Source: Spongilla lacustris | Lineage: Eukaryota > Porifera > Demospongiae > Spongillida > Spongillidae | Length of the DNA: 64,000 nucleotides | Assembly (NCBI GenBank): GCA_949361645.1 | Contig: OX442425.1 | Span: 4,899,442 to 4,963,441, forward strand | Direction of reading: 5' to 3' | Part shown: one piece after another, positions 36,601-48,343 of the stretch | Numbering within the stretch: the stretch's first letter is position 1 | How the letters are laid out: every line of letters starts with the position of its first letter | Program-made: the position numbers and the translations under genes | The notes under the pieces: model-generated | Databases searched by the model: none | What the model was told of the DNA's origin: nothing | Seen by the model: the letters and a program-made list of their open reading frames with translations, nothing else

Positions 36601-39600
36601 GGAGCCAGAAGTGGGTCAGCAGCTGGAAAGGCTGAAGTGCGCAAGCACAATGCCAATGATCCCAAGTGCACTGAGTTGGGTTGGGTCTGTGTACCCTTGG
36701 CAGTAGAGACCTATGGTTGTTGGGTTGTGGAAGCTCAGGGTTCCATTTCTCGGCTGGCTGCCCATCTAGCTTTGAAGTTGCAGTGCAACAAGTCAATGGC
36801 CATTACCAGAGACTGAACCTCACCCTAGTTCGCTGCAATGCTAGAGCCTTGCGATCCCGTGCTAGGTTTCCGCATTCAGTGAGCGAGGGCTAAAAATGTT
36901 TTGTGTGTGTGCGTGTTTTTTTCTTTCATTTTTGTGTAGTCTAGGTGGTAGGTATTTTAAATGATGTATTAGTAAAAGAACTATGTATGTATTTTCTCTC
37001 TATGTATGACGCGATAGGTTTTCTACCGAGTAATTTAGAACTACTTGTAGGCCCACTACATGACAAACAAAAAACACTAAACTGTTCATCCATGTACATG
37101 TACATGTACATCTAAATACTAAAAACAATTATGATCATACAATTTACGTGTACCGGTACATATAAAATAAAAGGTTAATATTTCCAGGCTTACATCATAA
37201 AGCCAGACTGTCCTAGATTAGATCTACACATGCATGTACATGTGTACATGTACATGTAGGACATAGTACAGTGTATGAAGACATTTGTAAATCAGTTTTG
37301 GCCGAGAGTGCTTATGAAGATTTCGTTTTGAAGCATAGGCATTATACAGTCTCTGAATGTGTTAATTTTATCAAATGATGATTGTAGCATGTTATTAAAG
37401 ATAATAAATACAATAATGTCCAATACATGTATATCGAGCGAGTTTTTTTTGTAAGGACATGTACATGTAGGTACCTTCAGTTCTTGTTCAGTTTAATTGT
37501 AAGTGTGACATGTATTTAGCGCTCTTTTGTGGGTTTGCATGTATTCATAACGCTTAGCCGCTTTTATGTGGAATTATCCCTTGCAAATATTCCAAATGGA
37601 ATGATAGAATATGACCAATATTTTTCTACTTGTTCAAGATAGAACTTTGTGCCGTTTCCTAGTTTATTGCTAATTTGGTATAAAGTTTTGGATCTCACTG
37701 TTTATATTTCAGTTTATTTATAATGTTTGAGTTAAAGGTTATTATGCTTATGCACAATATCAGATAAACGCACTATAAATAGCTCGTAGATCTTTCTATA
37801 TAAATGTAGGACATCCGGAGATTAAAGATTAAACAGAGTTATTGTATGCAGATACATGTAGTGCAAAAAAACTATTTTCTTTTACTTGTCCTGCTCGCCA
37901 CACGTCTGTGATATCTAGTACACAGGTACAATGTATTCATGTACATATACATGTACATGTATAGTGGCATAATCTCCACAAGGTGCATCCCCCCAACCTA
38001 AACCAAGGATGTGCTAGACATGTACATAAAATGTATTCAATACACATATGTACATGTACCATTATTGCCGTTTTCTTCTCAAAGCCAGAAGGCAATCGAC
38101 GAATAACAGTACCTGTGCATTCAAAATAAAATCCATGACTCCAGGTTAATTGCTGGCCTAACCTTGCAATAATGCCATAATTACACCAATAAAGAAATAC
38201 ATTTTCCCTTGCTGCATACTGTAAGGCGATAGAAAGATCAAGACATAAATAAAGCAATTTTAATACATTGGCTGACCTCGTATAATGATGCCTTTGATGC
38301 ACTAGAAAAGATAGCGAATACTCCAATCCAGAAAATAAGAACAGGTACAAGAAGTATACAGCTCCCAGCAAGCGCAAATTCCTCAAGTCTATAACAAAAT
38401 CTATCTCAAATTGTGGAGTTACAAGGATAATCTTACATGTATCTGGGTATTGTATGCAATAAGTACTAGTACATGTAAGTTTATACTGTATGAAACACAC
38501 ACGAATACACCACCAATTTAAGTGCAATCTTTAACAATAGACATGTACATCTGTACATGTATGCATAGTGTTAATGACTATAACTCTACAAATACACACA
38601 AAATGATGATATACACATGTATTGCATAAGCCTGTATGTCAGTGCTTATATAGACCAAAAAATCTGGTTATGGGTGAAAGTTCTACACTGTATATTGATA
38701 AGTGCAAATACATGTACATGTACCTGGTGCATTAATTCTGGATATAGCGTCAAACCGAAATACTGAAATTGGATTGATAAGGTGAAGTGCTCCTTTGATT
38801 CCTTTCCCAAGTGATTGTGCCTATGAAGTAAAACAATTTTCAGAGCTACATGTATCAAGCTAGTGACTAGTACATGTACATGTATATTGTAAAGATAACC
38901 AGTGTACATACATGTGTAATGCATACAATACAGCAATATGCGGCCCCCTGAATTGAAAGTTAACGGTACAATGTACTTCTCATTAATAAAAAAGACACCC
39001 TAAAATTTTTAAAGCACATACATGTAAGGGTAAAAATCCATTTAAGAACCACATTTACTTTCAGAAATCACAGCCCTCTCCACACACCGAATTTTTATTA
39101 GATTTCTTTTGAAACCCATTTCCAAATTCATTGAACAACACTCGTAAACTCTTCATTTGTCTCCATCTGGTATTATTGGTCCGTTTCGGACCCCTTAGGG
39201 ATAAGGGGGGGTCAGGTGTGGTGACCTAATAAGAACCAATGGACTCTAGATGGCAAACGTACTTCAATTTAATTTAAGGGCCTATGGTTAGACTTGATTC
39301 ATAACATGAAGTCATGAACTGTCGCTTACTAGCTCAACCAATGATCGATACTTAGCTGTGGATGCAGATGCATGCGGATGTATACATACGCAAGCACACG
39401 CACACAACTACTATTAACCTTCCGGCCATATTTTCAATTCATGGGTTGTAACACATTGCGTTAGAAATATTGGTGGCATCCGGGGGGCTACACATCATGC
39501 AGGTTTTAAGTGACATATCTATATAGGAGCCTCCACAGTGTAGAGGTAGTTGGAGTCTTACTGGTGCCCTGGTTACCTCTCCTGGCATCCTTTAGGAAGG

Positions 39601-42506
39601 GAATAAACATACTGGAGGTCACTCCCTTTGAAATAATCCCGATCTCTTTGAGTCTAATTGCTTCCTAGTGACATGTACATGACTCTACTATTGCTTATTT
39701 AACTTTTGGGACTTTAATGAACTGACCCAAGATACTCTTTGTGATAATCCCGGCTGGTCTCTATAAAAAAATGGCAGGTATAAGCTGGATATACAAAAAA
39801 GCCCTGGGACCCTAGAAGAGTTGCAACCATGTGCTGCTCATCCATTATTAGGTCAACTGCAGTCAAGCATCCTTCTCAAACATGGTAAAATATTTATTAG
39901 CATCCATCCCTCCAGCCCTTTAAATTTTTGGCAAGCTCTGGATAACTGGAGAAAAGGCCAGCCAGCCTTGCCTGCATTCATCCATGTGCATTTTGTTCTT
40001 CATATTGAGGCCAAAGCCATGGTCATCATGTTGGTAGCATACTCCACGATTTTATGCTCAATATCCTTCCCTAGAACACACCAGTAGCACAGACCTAGCC
40101 ACCTTATACTTCATGGCAATGCAATTCTGAGATGGCCATACTCCTTCCCATTCCTAGGTGCAACCTCACTGGTCATTCATCCTAAATAAAGTATCTTCAA
40201 TTCCTCAGCACATTTGATAACTTGAATCAATCGAACATGGGCATCTGCACCTTAAGAATACTTAGTCCCCTACTGACCATCACTCCCTTGTTTTTCTTCT
40301 TTTTTGGTTGTTCTCCTTACCAGTAGATCTGGTTGAACAAGTAAGGCATTAGAGGCTAGGCCAATAAGCTGGGCCAGGGGCTCCTTCCCTTCACCCTTAG
40401 CATTATTATAGGCGGTCTCCCACACCGTACCTGGATGACTGGGGCTGTTCTTGTTCTTTGTCAATCAACGCCCTAGCTGCTTCCTCCTGTAAGAGAATCG
40501 TAGCCATATCCAGCTGGGCTTTATCATGGGCCAGAAATGACTTGTTTAAAGCGACAGGCCTCGATAAAAGTGTACTAATGCTCCTTCATGACACCAATTG
40601 GCAACATGAACACCCTTTTCGTGACATGAAACAATATTGGAGTAGTACCGTATAGCCATGATGTTTAGCTCCAAGTGGAGGATAAACAAAAGAGTGGTCG
40701 AAGCAAACAAGGCTAGTTTCAGTTGTTTTCGCCCAAATACATGTACCTTTTCCCCGCTCGTATCAGCCTCTTAGAGCCCCCCACCCCCCCCCCCACACAC
40801 ACACACTAGTAAGGAAGCTAACAAGGCTGCATGGTTTTTGGTTGTTTCGCTTTAAAAAACTTATACGTGGTACACACAGACCCTACCCCCATCCGGTTCT
40901 TATTAGGACACCGGTTCTTAAATGGATAATTACCCTTACACACACATGTACCCTTAAGGTTGGGGTTGAACCCTTATAATACCATGGGGTTGCATGTGTC
41001 AATCATACCCACACTAACTCCATTGATTTTTGTGTTAACGTACTTCGGGTTTCATGCATGTGTGGCGTGCTTCTATTTCCATGCATGTACGTATATAGTA
41101 TACAATATAAGGAGTTGAGAATGTGAGAGAAAAGTAAATTAAGTTTATACAATGTAGTTACTAGCCTATTCTAACAGCAAATACATGCTGGTGAATAATG
41201 AATTAAATAGATAAATCCTCCAAAATCACAGATTCAAGACTTTACCTCTACTCTTGAACAAATTCCAAGGTTGGAGCAGTGAGACAGATGATACATGTAC
41301 GTACAATATTTAAAATGCTCATGCAAGCATAAAGTGACCCTTAAATTCTGATGTGGCATGATTTGTTGATGAGTGCGTATGAAGAGCATCCGTGAGGTAC
41401 CATCACATTTAGTAGATGAGCCCATGCAGCAATTGGCAGCATGGCCATGATGTAAGTGGTCTTGGAACTAAGTTCCTCCTCATTTGGCCTTGGCCAGTAA
41501 TGAATGTAATTTTAAATAAATACATGTACATGTAGCTCGTGTGCATGTATGGTTTAACGACCATTTTCCCTATACGAGTAACCTTTGTTGTCATGTTACA
41601 TGAACATGTACATGTACACAATGCATGAGATACATGTGTATATCACAATATTATTACAAAATGTTTGGTTGCATAGAGGCACATGCAGGCGATTTTTTGT
41701 TTCTTCGATTGGGCCGGTGCCTTTAAGCGTGCTAAGGAACCCAGTGACTTGAGGATGGCGATTGGCTCAGGACTGGATAATTACATGGATAAATAGCCAC
41801 TCTCTTACTTTAATCACACTTATTGATTAAGTTAATATTCTACAGGCCTAACCTGCAATGGATGTGCTCAATGTAACTCTGTTCATTGATGAAATCAGTA
41901 TTCATTTGCTGTTATGGCCCACCAACATTCACACCTCACTGTGATGTACACCTCACTATGACATTTTTGGTCTCTACTATAGGCTCCACAAATTATGTTC
42001 AGCAGGTCTATGTATGTCATCCTCCATCACAGTAATAATTCTTTATCGCTTTTTAGTATAGTAAAACTAAATGTCGTTGTCAACGATGTTTTGAAGTTAA
42101 ACTCCCGTCCCCCAATGGTAGCAAACTTGCTGCACTTCAAAAAGGAGCGAAGTACAAACGTTTTGTACATGTACATGCACAATGTACATGCAGGTGAAAA
42201 AAATGTCTACATGTACATGTAGGATTAATTTTTCAGTATAATTACACTGTAACTCAATAAAGCTTGCAGAATGAATGTACAGACTGCATCATTAATGTCA
42301 CATGGAAAAACTGAACGATTTACGGTATTATCAAATATGACCCTTCTGCCCAGGCTATGAGGTACATGTATGGTTTAAATTATTAACGAACTTACAGTCG
42401 TTAAAAATATTGGAGTTAAGTTATACAAGAAAATACAAGTATTTTGTTAGGAATCATTAATTTTAATTCTTCAAAGATTAAATACATCTATATATATAAC
42501 GGTGGA

Positions 42507-42566
<60 letters not shown>

Positions 42567-45500
42567 ATTACTCACAATACTCCATGATTGTGGAATAAAA
42601 CAACCTTTAATTTACATCTAGAGCAATTTTGGTTGAAACGTAGAATTACATAAATTAAATCTTTTTAAACTATCAATGTTATTTCTACATGTAAGACTAA
42701 TGAAATAATCACAATGTACATGTATTTATGTACATGTACTATTTTTGTACATACAATATCCAACACTATCATAATAAACACATTTTAATAACTAAAACTG
42801 GTCATTACTACATATATAGATCTACATGTATCATTGCAGTGTTAATCTAGCATAATTCATAAGCGATATTTATAGTTTGAAATATTCACAATACATGTAA
42901 TATCACCAATATCATAACCACATTAAAAAAGTTACTACATGCATATACATGTGGTACAGGTAGTACAGTACAATTCATGTTATTACATTATTCTCTTAAC
43001 CTTTAATCTCCAACCGTCCTAGATCTAGGACGATCAGACATACACCATGAACATGCTAAATAAAGTATAAATGGTTTAAGCGAGTATCCTAATGCATCTA
43101 CATGTACGTGTACTACATGTATATGAATGTAGTAATGGTTTAAAAGTGGTTATGATATTGGTGATATTACATGTGTACATGTATTGTGAATATCTCAAAC
43201 TATAAAATATCACTTATGGATTAAAATTTATTATGCTAGATTAAATTAAACACACTGGAATGATAGATCTATATTTACTATGCATATGTAGTAATGACCA
43301 GTTTTAGTTATTAAAAGTGTTTATTATGATATACATGTATATTGCGACGTAATGTGAATATTTCATTAGTCTTACATGTAGAAATAACATTGATCGTTTA
43401 ACATGCCACAATAAATGGCCAAATGAGGTATACAAGAGGGCCAGACTACAATGTAGTAACAGTTCACTCCGTACACAGTGCAAAAAAACCTTAGCATACC
43501 CTCATATAACAGAATGTACATGTATATGTAGCTGTTTCACAAAAACAATGTATTAACTTAACTTACACAGCAAAATGAGCACATAAAGAAACTTACCCGC
43601 TTAGATTCTGGGAGAGTTTCTTTGAATATCAAGACAATGAAAAGAACATCCAAAACACCAAGAAGCAGAGAAAACATAGCCGGGTATTGAAATATTGTGT
43701 AGGAGTCTCCTGACAAATCTTTCGAGCCCCAGATTGAAAACAAAGCTCCAATTAGTGGCCCAAAAGTGAAGCCAAGAGAAAATGCAACTCCTACAAGAGC
43801 CTGTATGGAAATATTAATGCAAATGTGAAACTATAGACATACAAATATGACTATTAAAACACCCAATCCCAATGTTATCCACCGATAGGGCTTCTATTGT
43901 ATTTTAGACAGCATACATCTATTTGGATAAAGTCTGTCAATCAATTCCTACAACATACATGTAGTGAAACTGCATACACTTAACTAAAAGCTAAAAGCTA
44001 AGACAGTTTAGGGATAATGCACACCTGAAAAATAAATCTTCATCTCTTTCCACAATTATAAGTAAATATAACAGTACATGTGTATTTCGCATTATATCTT
44101 TGTATGATTAAAGCATGATGTTAAAAGAAGCACTACAATACACAATTTAGTGCTGAATTTGTTTGGTATTAATACACATTTCAATCTTTACATAATACAA
44201 TTTAAGAATTATAAGAAAGGAGATAAGAACGAATGTTTTATATGAACACACTAAGTACATGTACCTGTAGGTGGGATATTAATTGTGCAAAATATTCTAA
44301 ATACTATGCTTGCATTGGATATTTCAGTATGTTCCTATGTGGAATTTGAATTGTCATGAACACAATTAGCAAAACACACCGACCTCATTATTGCCAAAAG
44401 ACATTAATGCACCTGCAGGCGCAAGTTGTATCCATAGCTTTAAACGGCCAGTGCTGGAAGAACTTGTTATATGTGTATGTCCTATGCAATGTTTATAAAA
44501 GTGTATGTCCTGTGCAAGGGAAGGCTTGGAACAGAAACCGTTGTACATGTAATTGTTGGCTAGTACGAACATATAATAAAAATTAATAATAAAACTTACC
44601 ATTCCCTTCGTTCTTGACTCTCGACTGGTAATATCGGTCACGCTAGCAATCACAATTCCTACGTTGCCTTTTGAAAATCCACCAACAATACGACAAAGTA
44701 GAAAGGCAGAAAAGTCATATGATATGGCCCAAACCACATACGATAAGGATGTACCAATCTGTTGAAACAATTTGTAACAAGTATGAATACATCAATATAC
44801 ATGTAGTGTGCTTCTTGCTTTCAGTCAATCTTACCATCGTAAGAATTAGCAGTTGCTTTCTGCCATATACGTCAGACAATGCACCCAAAATAGGGGATGA
44901 CAAATATTGAAGGAACGAAAAGAGTGCACCAAGAAGTCCTGCAAAAAAAGAACATGAAACAGTGTATCGCTAAATATAATACATTGCTATTTATAGTTAT
45001 AGAGGTTTCAGACTGTAATAAGATTGGGATCTCACAACCTGACTATTATAACATACCTCCAAGCAGTACAAGGTCAAATCTATCAGTGTGTGGTGCTCCT
45101 ATCAATGACCCGAATGCAGTGCTTTTTTCCATCATCCACGCATAAATGCCACTCTGTAATGAAAATGATTAACTCATACGCTGTTTAAAAAAAAACACAC
45201 CCTCTCGCTTCATTCGTCTCCTCTTTCCTCAGTCCTCTATTCCTCTCCTCCCTTCACGTGCACTCTACCACAATAATCAACTTTAGAATGATTACGATGT
45301 AGGATATACTACTAGAGTATTAATACATTGTATGGCGATAATTAGAACTCCAGTGCAAGCCCGCCAATTTCGCCGTTGTATACATCACCGGATAGGTCAG
45401 CCTACCTCAGCTTACACATACCTTGTCGTGCTGGTGGTAATATTCCAAAAGGGATGGCATGAGTGGCAATATAACAGTGAAGGCCAACAGATCCAGAATA

Positions 45501-45574
45501 AGAGAACAAAACAATATATAGAGAGTTCGCTTATGAGATTCTGGGGTGCTTTTTGTCACGGCTGCGTTCTTCAT
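30666..45574 (-). CDS. MFSD10: MFSD10-like major facilitator transporter (13 or 14 coding exons)
   Basis: A membrane transporter of the major facilitator superfamily, close to animal MFSD10 (tetracycline-transporter-like). Exons in gene order are 45574-45422, 45153-45057, 44938-44835, 44758-44600, 43800-43597, 38820-38724, 38388-38277, 38218-38163, 38112-38060, [35871-35842, doubtful], 35317-35227, 34644-34597, 34541-34452 and 30775-30666 (TGA 30666-30668). Every intron is GT...AG and all phases agree, giving 457 residues without the 30-base exon or 467 with it; I recall human MFSD10 as about 455. Recognisable parts are LDLLAFTVILPLMPSLLE (first membrane segment), GALSDVYGRKQ (MFS motif A), GGFSKGNV, GVAFSLGFTFGPLIGA, VYFLYLFLFSGLEYSLSFL, QQGKMYFFIGV and VRSLGALARAIGP. 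The ATG at 45574 fits the family's N-terminus; an in-frame ATG at 45616 would add 14 residues. Introns 5, 9 and 13 hold transposable elements. No coding break was seen. Confidence 0.93.
30872..31289. mobile_element. Hairpin element carrying a reverse transcriptase fragment
   Basis: Arms of about 171 bp (30872-31042 and 31119-31289), beginning AGTAGTAGACATAAAATGG and mirrored at the right, flank a 76-bp loop; the dyad centre is 31080.5. The arms and loop derive from the coding sequence of an RT family, so this is a fold-back made from retroelement DNA rather than a classic MITE. It lies in the last intron of the MFSD10-like gene. Confidence 0.85.
31053..31270 (+). pseudogene. Reverse transcriptase ORF fragment (post-RT region)
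   Basis: The plus-strand reading contains CEVEHGSFTPLILSCTGGLG, then TTSYKRLASQLSAKWNQAYS, then LRSSVMCIRG. These words are characteristic of the late part of the RT polyproteins whose catalytic and C-terminal pieces occur at 27832 and 36299. Only this fragment survives and the ORF reads on into unrelated DNA. The left arm of the hairpin encodes the same region on the opposite strand. Confidence 0.75.
32350..32957. mobile_element. Nested element with 16-bp terminal inverted repeats
   Basis: Begins CAGAGCGGAATATAAC and ends GTTATATTCCGCTCTG, which are perfect inverted repeats. TAGGCC flanks both sides (32344-32349 and 32958-32963). The surrounding fold-back arm resumes exactly after it, as shown by the uninterrupted opposite arm near 33540. 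It is 608 bp with no ORF of note, so probably a non-autonomous DNA element younger than its host. Confidence 0.88.
33107..33439 (+). pseudogene. Fragment of a transposon-associated protein (ATSHGKS...DGIGGTVKR type)
   Basis: The reading DDFGIAA, stop, WHFFATSHGKSAADGIGGTV, then KRTATKASLQQ, LTPMQLYQF and RTVPGTRSMHHVVPV matches a widespread uncharacterised protein type found in invertebrate mobile DNA. I recall it as WHFFATSHGKxxCDGIGGTVKR. The TAG at 33131-33133 stands where that family usually has glutamate, and the family cysteine is alanine. The reading ends at a stop at 33437-33439. It is the unpaired cargo in the centre of the fold-back element and looks inactive. Confidence 0.65.
35462..35695. 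repeat. 117-bp tandem duplication
   Basis: GATTAAAAACACTACAACAT at 35462 recurs at 35579. Both copies continue through CCCACTTCCCTTGAGTGAT and CGGACAGACTACATG with a few substitutions. It lies between the doubtful 30-base exon and the exon at 35317-35227 of the MFSD10-like gene. Confidence 0.85.
36299..36893 (+). pseudogene. Reverse transcriptase C-terminal region (zinc-binding tail)
   Basis: The plus-strand reading starts CSYCPDHQLDPLGHHAMMC, a CxxC...HxxxxC zinc-binding pattern, then GGSDVVLRHNSLR, RPVDILVANWMIGKPVAFDL, AGARSGSAAG, EVRKHNANDPKCTELGWVCV and RLNLTLVRCNARAL. These are successive conserved words of the C-terminus of the same RT family as 27832. The parts lie in three overlapping frames (stops near 36590 and a shift near 36780), so it is broken. 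It is antisense within intron 9 of the MFSD10-like gene. Confidence 0.8.
39025..40938. mobile_element. 1.9-kb element with 26-bp terminal inverted repeats
   Basis: The left end begins TAAGGGTAAAAATCC (39025-39050). The right end (40913-40938) is its reverse complement at 24 of 26 positions. A second inner pair, AATAAGAACC near 39225 and GGTTCTTATT near 40895, reinforces the inverted structure. ORFs inside (39821-40087 plus, 40270-40464 minus) are short and unrecognised. No clear target duplication was found. It is located in intron 5 of the MFSD10-like gene. Confidence 0.65.
40777..40806. repeat. C-rich then CA-rich low-complexity tract
   Basis: A run of cytosines with one interrupting A passes directly into (CA)n. 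No function is implied, and the exact length may be an assembly estimate. Confidence 0.9.
40939..42511. other. Intron 5 sequence, no element identified
   Basis: AT-rich intronic DNA dotted with ACATGTAC words (for example 41521, 41607, 42167, 42210). ORFs at 41234-41425, 41409-41621 and 41995-42222 are short and match nothing I recognise. Confidence 0.5.
42512..42563 (+). repeat. (TG)26 microsatellite
   Basis: An uninterrupted alternating TG run of 52 bases inside intron 5 of the MFSD10-like gene. Confidence 0.97.
42663..43400. mobile_element. 0.74-kb fold-back element in intron 5
   Basis: The sequence from TTTTTAAACTATCAATG at about 42663 is mirrored by the sequence ending ATTGATCGTTTAAC near 43400. 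The inner arms keep words such as ACTAAAACTGGTCATTACTA and AATATCACCAATATCATAACC. The arms are about 300 bp each around a core near 43033 that contains the dyad CCTAGATCTAGG. No ORF is present. Confidence 0.85.
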
Positions 45575-45751
45575 CGTTTTTGATACTCTCAAACTGATCG
45601 GAAGTGTATACACCACAACTCGTCAAATTATGACGACAGTGCGCGCCAAGCGTTAAAAAATTCTATTAATTTTGCTCATTAATTCTGAGGGCCAGCCGGT
45701 CACATGATATCATCAATATTCCATTTCTTAATTAGTTTACTAGTACCACGA

Positions 45752-45870
45752 TAGTGTCGTACCCAGACCCACGCCACAGCAGCGGATGGATTACATCACC
45801 GCTACTGGAGTACTTCCAGGTAGCGGTGATGTAATCCATCCGCTGCTGTGGCGTCGGTCTGGGTACGAGA
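45752..45870. mobile_element. 119-bp hairpin insertion with 12-bp target duplication
   Basis: CGTACCCAGACC at 45758 and GGTCTGGGTACG ending at 45867 start inverted arms of nearly 50 bp with about one mismatch, around a spacer of about 14 bases. CTAGTACCACGA occurs immediately outside on both sides (45740-45751 and 45871-45882), a likely target-site duplication. It sits about 180 bp upstream of the MFSD10-like start codon, where it could affect the promoter. Confidence 0.88.
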
Positions 45871-45882
45871 CTAGTACCACGA

Positions 45883-46571
45883 CGCAACTAGGCACCGAGA
45901 CTGCAAATTTTATGCCGGCAGGGGTCTACGACAATATATCGGTAAATCCGTCTCACGCAATTTATTGAGTGACTTCCCCGATATCAACAGCGAGAGGCAG
46001 ATCATACATGTATATTATTTTTATTTTACCGGTCTAGACAAATATCTATGGGCGGTACTTGATCCATCCGTAAGGTTATTAATCTATGGATCCGGCCAGG
46101 GGCCTTTTGAAATTTACTACATGAAGAATGACGTAATGTACATTGTAATCTATAGCTGGGTCTATTTTATATATCGAAGTAATAATAACTAAATCCTCCT
46201 ATTATATATATAATATTTATTTTGCATGTGTGGTTAATTAGTATTTTAATCCTGTGAGCAGGAATGCTTATTGAAGATAGACGTGAATGTATGTGCTCCA
46301 ATGGATCCCTGATTCTTTTCCTCAGAAAACAGGTACCTATGGAGCTTAACAAACTAAAAATAGTAATACTATAGTAAAACATAAATGAGTCGTTTACTAC
46401 TATACAATGTATTAGTACTAGTACTGTAGACCGACATGTAGCTGGTGCATGGCCACTACACGCGTAACACGATTCGGTCACAAATTCACAAAAGCTTTGC
46501 GTCACGAAGTTAATTGCTGAACAGTACAAACCATAACATTGTGAACTGAAGTTCTAATGAAGAGTTTAATA
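45883..46571. other. Spacer between MFSD10-like gene and BEL/Pao element
   Basis: No gene recognised. A BEL/Pao LTR might be expected in this interval, just downstream of the pol stop, but I could not match it to any sequence on the far side of the element. The 46167-46529 minus ORF has no family look. Confidence 0.45.
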
Positions 46572-48343
46572 TCACAATTCTGCTCGGACTGTAGATGGTA
46601 GAAGTACAACCAACTTCGTAACAGGTTGTTTATAGATACCCTTTGAAGTCTTAACATCAACCACTCTAACAATTCCCAGGATAAACACGAACCACCCTAG
46701 CAAGAGGCCATAGAGTGGGGACCATTCCAACTTCACGGACGACAACGACATCATCAACAGAAACATTCTTCACAGGGTGGTGCCACTTACTGTATTTAGA
46801 TAGATATTCGACGGACCATCTGTTCCAAAAATGTCGAACTAAGTATTGACATAAATGCCAAAGGCGTAATAATGACATTGAGGGGGTAGAAGTATCTGGG
46901 TCAGGCAGACATGTGAGTGGGTGACCAATCAAGAAGTGACCTGGGGTCAAAACTTCTATACTGTCATCGCTGTGATTGTTGATCGACACAAGTGGTCTGC
47001 TATTCAAACAAGCTTCGATTTGAGTCAATACAGTGATTAACTCCTCAAAGGTGAGCTTTACTGTGCCAACAATTGTCTTCAAATAAATCTTCACACTCTT
47101 TAACAGTAGATTCCCACAATCCACCAAACTGTGGGGAATGCTCGGGTATAAATTTCCAAATGATGTTTTTGGTTGAACAGAATTCTGAAATTGAACACTG
47201 GGTAATCTGCTTCTGGAGGAACTGATTGAATTCTTTGAGCTCACGGTTGGCACCAACAAAATTTGTGCCATGATCACTCCATAGGAGGGAAGGGTACCCT
47301 CTTCGAGCTGTGAAACGGCGTAAAGCCACGATGAATGCTTCACTGGTTAAATCAGACACCAATTCCAAGTGTACAGCCTTTACACTTAGTGACACAAAAA
47401 CGCAAAGGTAGGACTTTACAATTGTTGGTTTTCTAACAGATCCATACTTGATAAGAAATGGACCAGCATAATCAAGGCCTACTCCATCGAAAACAGAGTC
47501 TGGAGTAATCCTTACAGCAGGAAGTTGACCCAACATTTGTGGTTGAGGTTTGATGGCTTGTCGTCTACATGTTACGCATTGTCTAAGAACTAATCGCATG
47601 GTCTTACGGCAATTAAGCAAATGAAAACGATAGCTAAGAGAAGCGAGGACAAGTGTAGGTCCACCATGTAATAAACGCTGATGCTCTGACCAGATAAGCA
47701 ATTTTGCTATAGGATGCTTGGCATGGAGTATAATGGGATGACGTTTTGAGTAAGATAGCTTTGAGCGTTCCTGTCTACCACCTGCACGCAACATTTGGTC
47801 TTTGTCAAGAAATGGATGAAGTGTAAGTAGAGCACTAGATATCGGTATGGTCTTGTTAGCTTGGTGACAGGCAATTTCACTTTCGAAATTATCTCGCTGA
47901 GCAAGCCTTATCCAATATAGTTCAGAAATGTGCAACTCTAGACTTGTTAATGAAGAAGTTAGTAGAATTCTGTTAGCCTTGCTTAACTTGGCTAAGCAGT
48001 TGTTGATGAATCTCAAACACCAGGCTGTGGTCCTCTTGAGGCGAGTGTAGCTTGAATAGCGTTCAAGGCAAATAATGGGTTCCACAATATGAACTAGGGA
48101 AGGACAGATTTCTCTTTCTTCATCATTGAGCTCTTCCGCACGGTTGCCTTCCTCTGGTTTAGGTCTAATTAGATGAATAGATTTCAGCCAGCTTGGTCCA
48201 TTCCACCAAAGATCATTGCAGATCAGCTCAGAAGGGAACAGTCCTCTGGAGGCACAATCAGCAGGATTTTGGATACCAGCAACGTGTTCCCATCTACCAG
48301 GAGATATACAATCTACAATAGCAGCGATTCGATTCCCCCACAA
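46572..48343 (-). pseudogene. BEL/Pao integrase
   Basis: The integrase starts after RNase H, with NRIAAIVDCISPGRWEHV and NPADCASRG at its head. A zinc-binding HHCC region includes SEHQRLLHGGP and LRQCVTCRRQ. The catalytic core shows GLDYAGPF (first Asp), LLWSDHGTNFVGA (second Asp) and a Glu in FGGLWES. A frame change near 47100 passes to FEELITVLTQIEACLNSRPL, LTPGHFLIG and KWHHPVKNVSVDDVVVV, and a second one near 46680 to RVVDVKTSKGIYKQPVTKL and a stop at 46572. The protein would insert element DNA into the genome; as read here it is split over three frames. Confidence 0.9.

Noticed and set aside
37937..38527. A 196-codon minus-strand ORF
   Set aside because: It runs through MFSD10 exons 7, 8 and 9 and their short introns, partly out of frame. 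The spliced model explains the conserved part (NLRLLGAVYFLYLFLFSGLE) better.
46167..46571. Possible 3' LTR of the BEL/Pao element
   Set aside because: I looked for matching sequence on the far side (51910-52500) and found none, so no LTR was annotated.
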